Shown here piece by piece: positions 62,695-64,000 of a DNA stretch of 64,000 bases. How positions within the stretch are numbered: the stretch's first letter is position 1; the number at the start of each line of letters is the position of its first letter. The DNA comes from an uncultured archaeon. Its GTDB lineage: Archaea; Thermoproteota; Bathyarchaeia; 40CM-2-53-6; CALIRQ01. The notes under the pieces were generated by a model, which did not search any database, had not been told where the DNA came from, and saw nothing but the letters and a program-made list of their open reading frames with translations. The stretch lies in assembly GCA_938042195.1 (NCBI GenBank), contig CALIRQ010000013.1, positions 1 to 64,000 on the forward strand, in the 5' to 3' direction. The position numbers and the translations under genes are program-made.

Positions 62695-64000
62695 TCACCT
62701 TAGCCTAATGGTCTCCATATTGTCCGGAGCCAAGGCCTTTATCTTATAGAGCTTTGAGATCGATTGGGCCAAGGAGTAGCATTTCTTCCGCTCCCCGTGG
62801 TTTACGACTATCTTGGAGGGCTTTGGCGAAATCCGATTCACAAAATTCAGCAACTGGCGCCTATCGGAATGCCCGGAAAATCCCTCCACGGCCTCGACCC
62901 TCATGCCCACCTTGAGTATCTCCATCTTCCCATTTGGACCCATTATGGGGACCTCCCTAGCCCCCTTCAGGATCCTGCTCCCAAGCGTGCCCTCTATCTG
63001 ATAGGAGACGAAGATCAAGGTGTTCCTCGGATCCGATGCCAAGCGCCTGAAGTAATCCAAGATCGGGCCCCCCTCCAGCATGCCGGCTGTAGCCATGACT
63101 ATGCATGGTCCCCCAGAGATGACCTCCTCCCTTTGGCTCGGATGCGTAATCATGTTAAGGTATTCCGATTCGAAAGGGTTCTCGTCCATATGGAGGATCT
63201 TCTCCCTCAGCTCGGCCGACAAGTATTCCGGAAAGGCCGTGTGGATGGCCGTGGCCTCGGAGATCATCCCTTCTACGAATATTGGCAGCTCCTTTAACCT
63301 CCCCTCTTTCATATGCCTATCCAAGACGAGCATTACCTCATGGGCCCTACCAACCGCCAGCGATGGTATCAGGACCTTGCCGCCCTTTTCCACCGTTTCA
63401 TTGACCAAGGAGACGAGCTTCTCCTCCGCCTCCTCCCTCTCCGGCATGGCATCCTCCGGGCCGCCGTAAGTGCTCTCCATTATTAGTGTCTCGACCCTCG
63501 GGAAAGAGCTCACGGCTTGCTCGAGGAGAATCGTGGTGCCATACTTGAAGTCTCCAGTGTAAACGATGTTATGCAAACCCTCCCCTATATGGAGGTGCAC
63601 GATCGAGGAGCCCAGGATGTGACCGGCGTTGTGGAGCGTCAGCTTTATATCCGGGGCCACGTCGGTCACGACGCCATACTTTAGCGGTATCGTATGCAAA
63701 AGGGCCTCCCGAACGTCTCTTTGATCGAAGGGCGCGAATGCGCCCTCCTTGCTCAGGACCTCAAGGTAGTCCAATTGTAGGAGGGGCATGAGCATCGCGG
63801 TTGGCTCGGAACAATAAACTGGTCCCTCATAGCCGTATTTGTAGAGGAAGGGCACCATGCCGCAATGATCTAAATGGGCGTGGGATATTATGACGGCATC
63901 TAGCTCCTCCAAGTTGAGCAGATCTGCATCGAGCCTCGGATACGATATCGAAGGGTTCTGGGACCCAGGATTTATGCCGCAGTCCAATAACACGACGCTC
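62695..64000 (-). CDS. aCPSF1/FttA beta-CASP ribonuclease, C-terminal part (cut by the window edge)
   Basis: The 3'-end cleavage and transcription-termination factor of archaea, homologous to CPSF73. What is visible, over 430 residues, starts in the MBL domain: SVVLLDCGINPGSQ, ISHAHLDHCGMVPFLYKYG, LHNAGHILGSSIVHLHIG, YTGDFKYG and ESTYGG. The beta-CASP domain shows ATAGMLEGGPILDYF, IEGTLGSRI and FSGHSDRRQLLNFV, and the end is VNHGERKKCYSLAQSI. The KH-domain N-terminus lies beyond base 64000. It faces the MBL hydrolase gene tail to tail across 55 bp. Confidence 0.92.
   Translation of the reverse strand, partial: SVVLLDCGINPGSQNPSISYPRLDADLLNLEELDAVIISHAHLDHCGMVPFLYKYGYEGPVYCSEPTAMLMPLLQLDYLEVLSKEGAFAPFDQRDVREALLHTIPLKYGVVTDVAPDIKLTLHNAGHILGSSIVHLHIGEGLHNIVYTGDFKYGTTILLEQAVSSFPRVETLIMESTYGGPEDAMPEREEAEEKLVSLVNETVEKGGKVLIPSLAVGRAHEVMLVLDRHMKEGRLKELPIFVEGMISEATAIHTAFPEYLSAELREKILHMDENPFESEYLNMITHPSQREEVISGGPCIVMATAGMLEGGPILDYFRRLASDPRNTLIFVSYQIEGTLGSRILKGAREVPIMGPNGKMEILKVGMRVEAVEGFSGHSDRRQLLNFVNRISPKPSKIVVNHGERKKCYSLAQSISKLYKIKALAPDNMETIRLR

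Overview
The window is archaeal chromosome of the TACK group (Thermoproteota). It carries an archaeal histone, a thermosome subunit, TFB, aIF1, archaeosine tRNA-guanine transglycosylase, two CPSF-type beta-CASP nucleases, CDC48 and a eukaryote-type topoisomerase IB. Topoisomerase IB with histone points to the Nitrososphaeria/Aigarchaeota side or a neighbouring lineage. Multi-intron tRNA genes, AT-rich TATA boxes about 25 bp before many starts (leaderless-type transcripts) and GC-rich coding suggest a thermophile. The exact lineage is inference.

Layout. 1-1070: poorly coding DNA with a broken small gene, a perfect 20-bp palindrome and short repeats. 1.07-9.3 kb: housekeeping genes (histone, thermosome, a two-intron tRNA-Glu, AK6 kinase, Sm protein, PAC2 chaperone, TgtA, aCPSF2, presenilin-like protease). 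9.3-21.8 kb: amino-acid biosynthesis, with argG-argH on the minus strand, ilvB-ilvN-ilvC-leuC-leuD on plus, ilvD on minus, then trxB and aspartate kinase. 21.9-25.6 kb: gcvH and a ribosomal cluster L3-L4-L23-L2-S19 that stops after S19. 25.8-36.1 kb: Pgi/Pmi, DUF116, Topo IB, a cupin, an aryl-acetate CoA ligase, an HMG-CoA synthase/DUF35 fusion, an SPFH protein and a zincin. 36.1-49.6 kb: tRNA m1A58 methylase and a cell-surface region (kinase-like fusion, PMT-like and family 2 glycosyltransferases, soluble and membrane-tethered KaiC-like ATPases, archaeosortase, large M6 protease). 49.7-53.4 kb: aIF1, TFB, a three-intron tRNA-Gln and a decayed integrase next to it. 53.6-59.4 kb: a T2SSE_N/GT2 fusion, a PAS-GAF histidine kinase, its response regulator and small helical proteins. 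59.4-64 kb: CDC48, an MBL hydrolase and aCPSF1, cut by the window edge.

The most striking observation is a pair of loci that look like bacterial amino-acid attenuators. Ahead of ilvB there is a TATA box, a 33-codon reading frame ending in ILVVVLLV-stop, an 8-bp hairpin touching the stop codon, and then the ilvB Shine-Dalgarno. Ahead of the aryl-acetate CoA ligase gene there is a TATA box, a 20-codon frame with six Phe ending FFF-stop, and an 8-bp hairpin three bases later. In both, one hairpin arm can pair with an alternative segment. Ribosome-sensing leader-peptide control is a bacterial paradigm and I know of no established archaeal example. Two unrelated operons sharing the layout, each with residues that match its pathway, make a coherent candidate system. 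The Phe leader also predicts that the CoA ligase feeds Phe synthesis (phenylacetate salvage) rather than breakdown.

Other points are two genes (leuC and a PMT-like glycosyltransferase) whose conserved or plausible N-termini extend upstream of any ATG/GTG/TTG and could begin at ATC, a PRC-barrel-like insertion inside a GT2 catalytic domain, and a secreted-domain/TM/KaiC-ATPase fusion.
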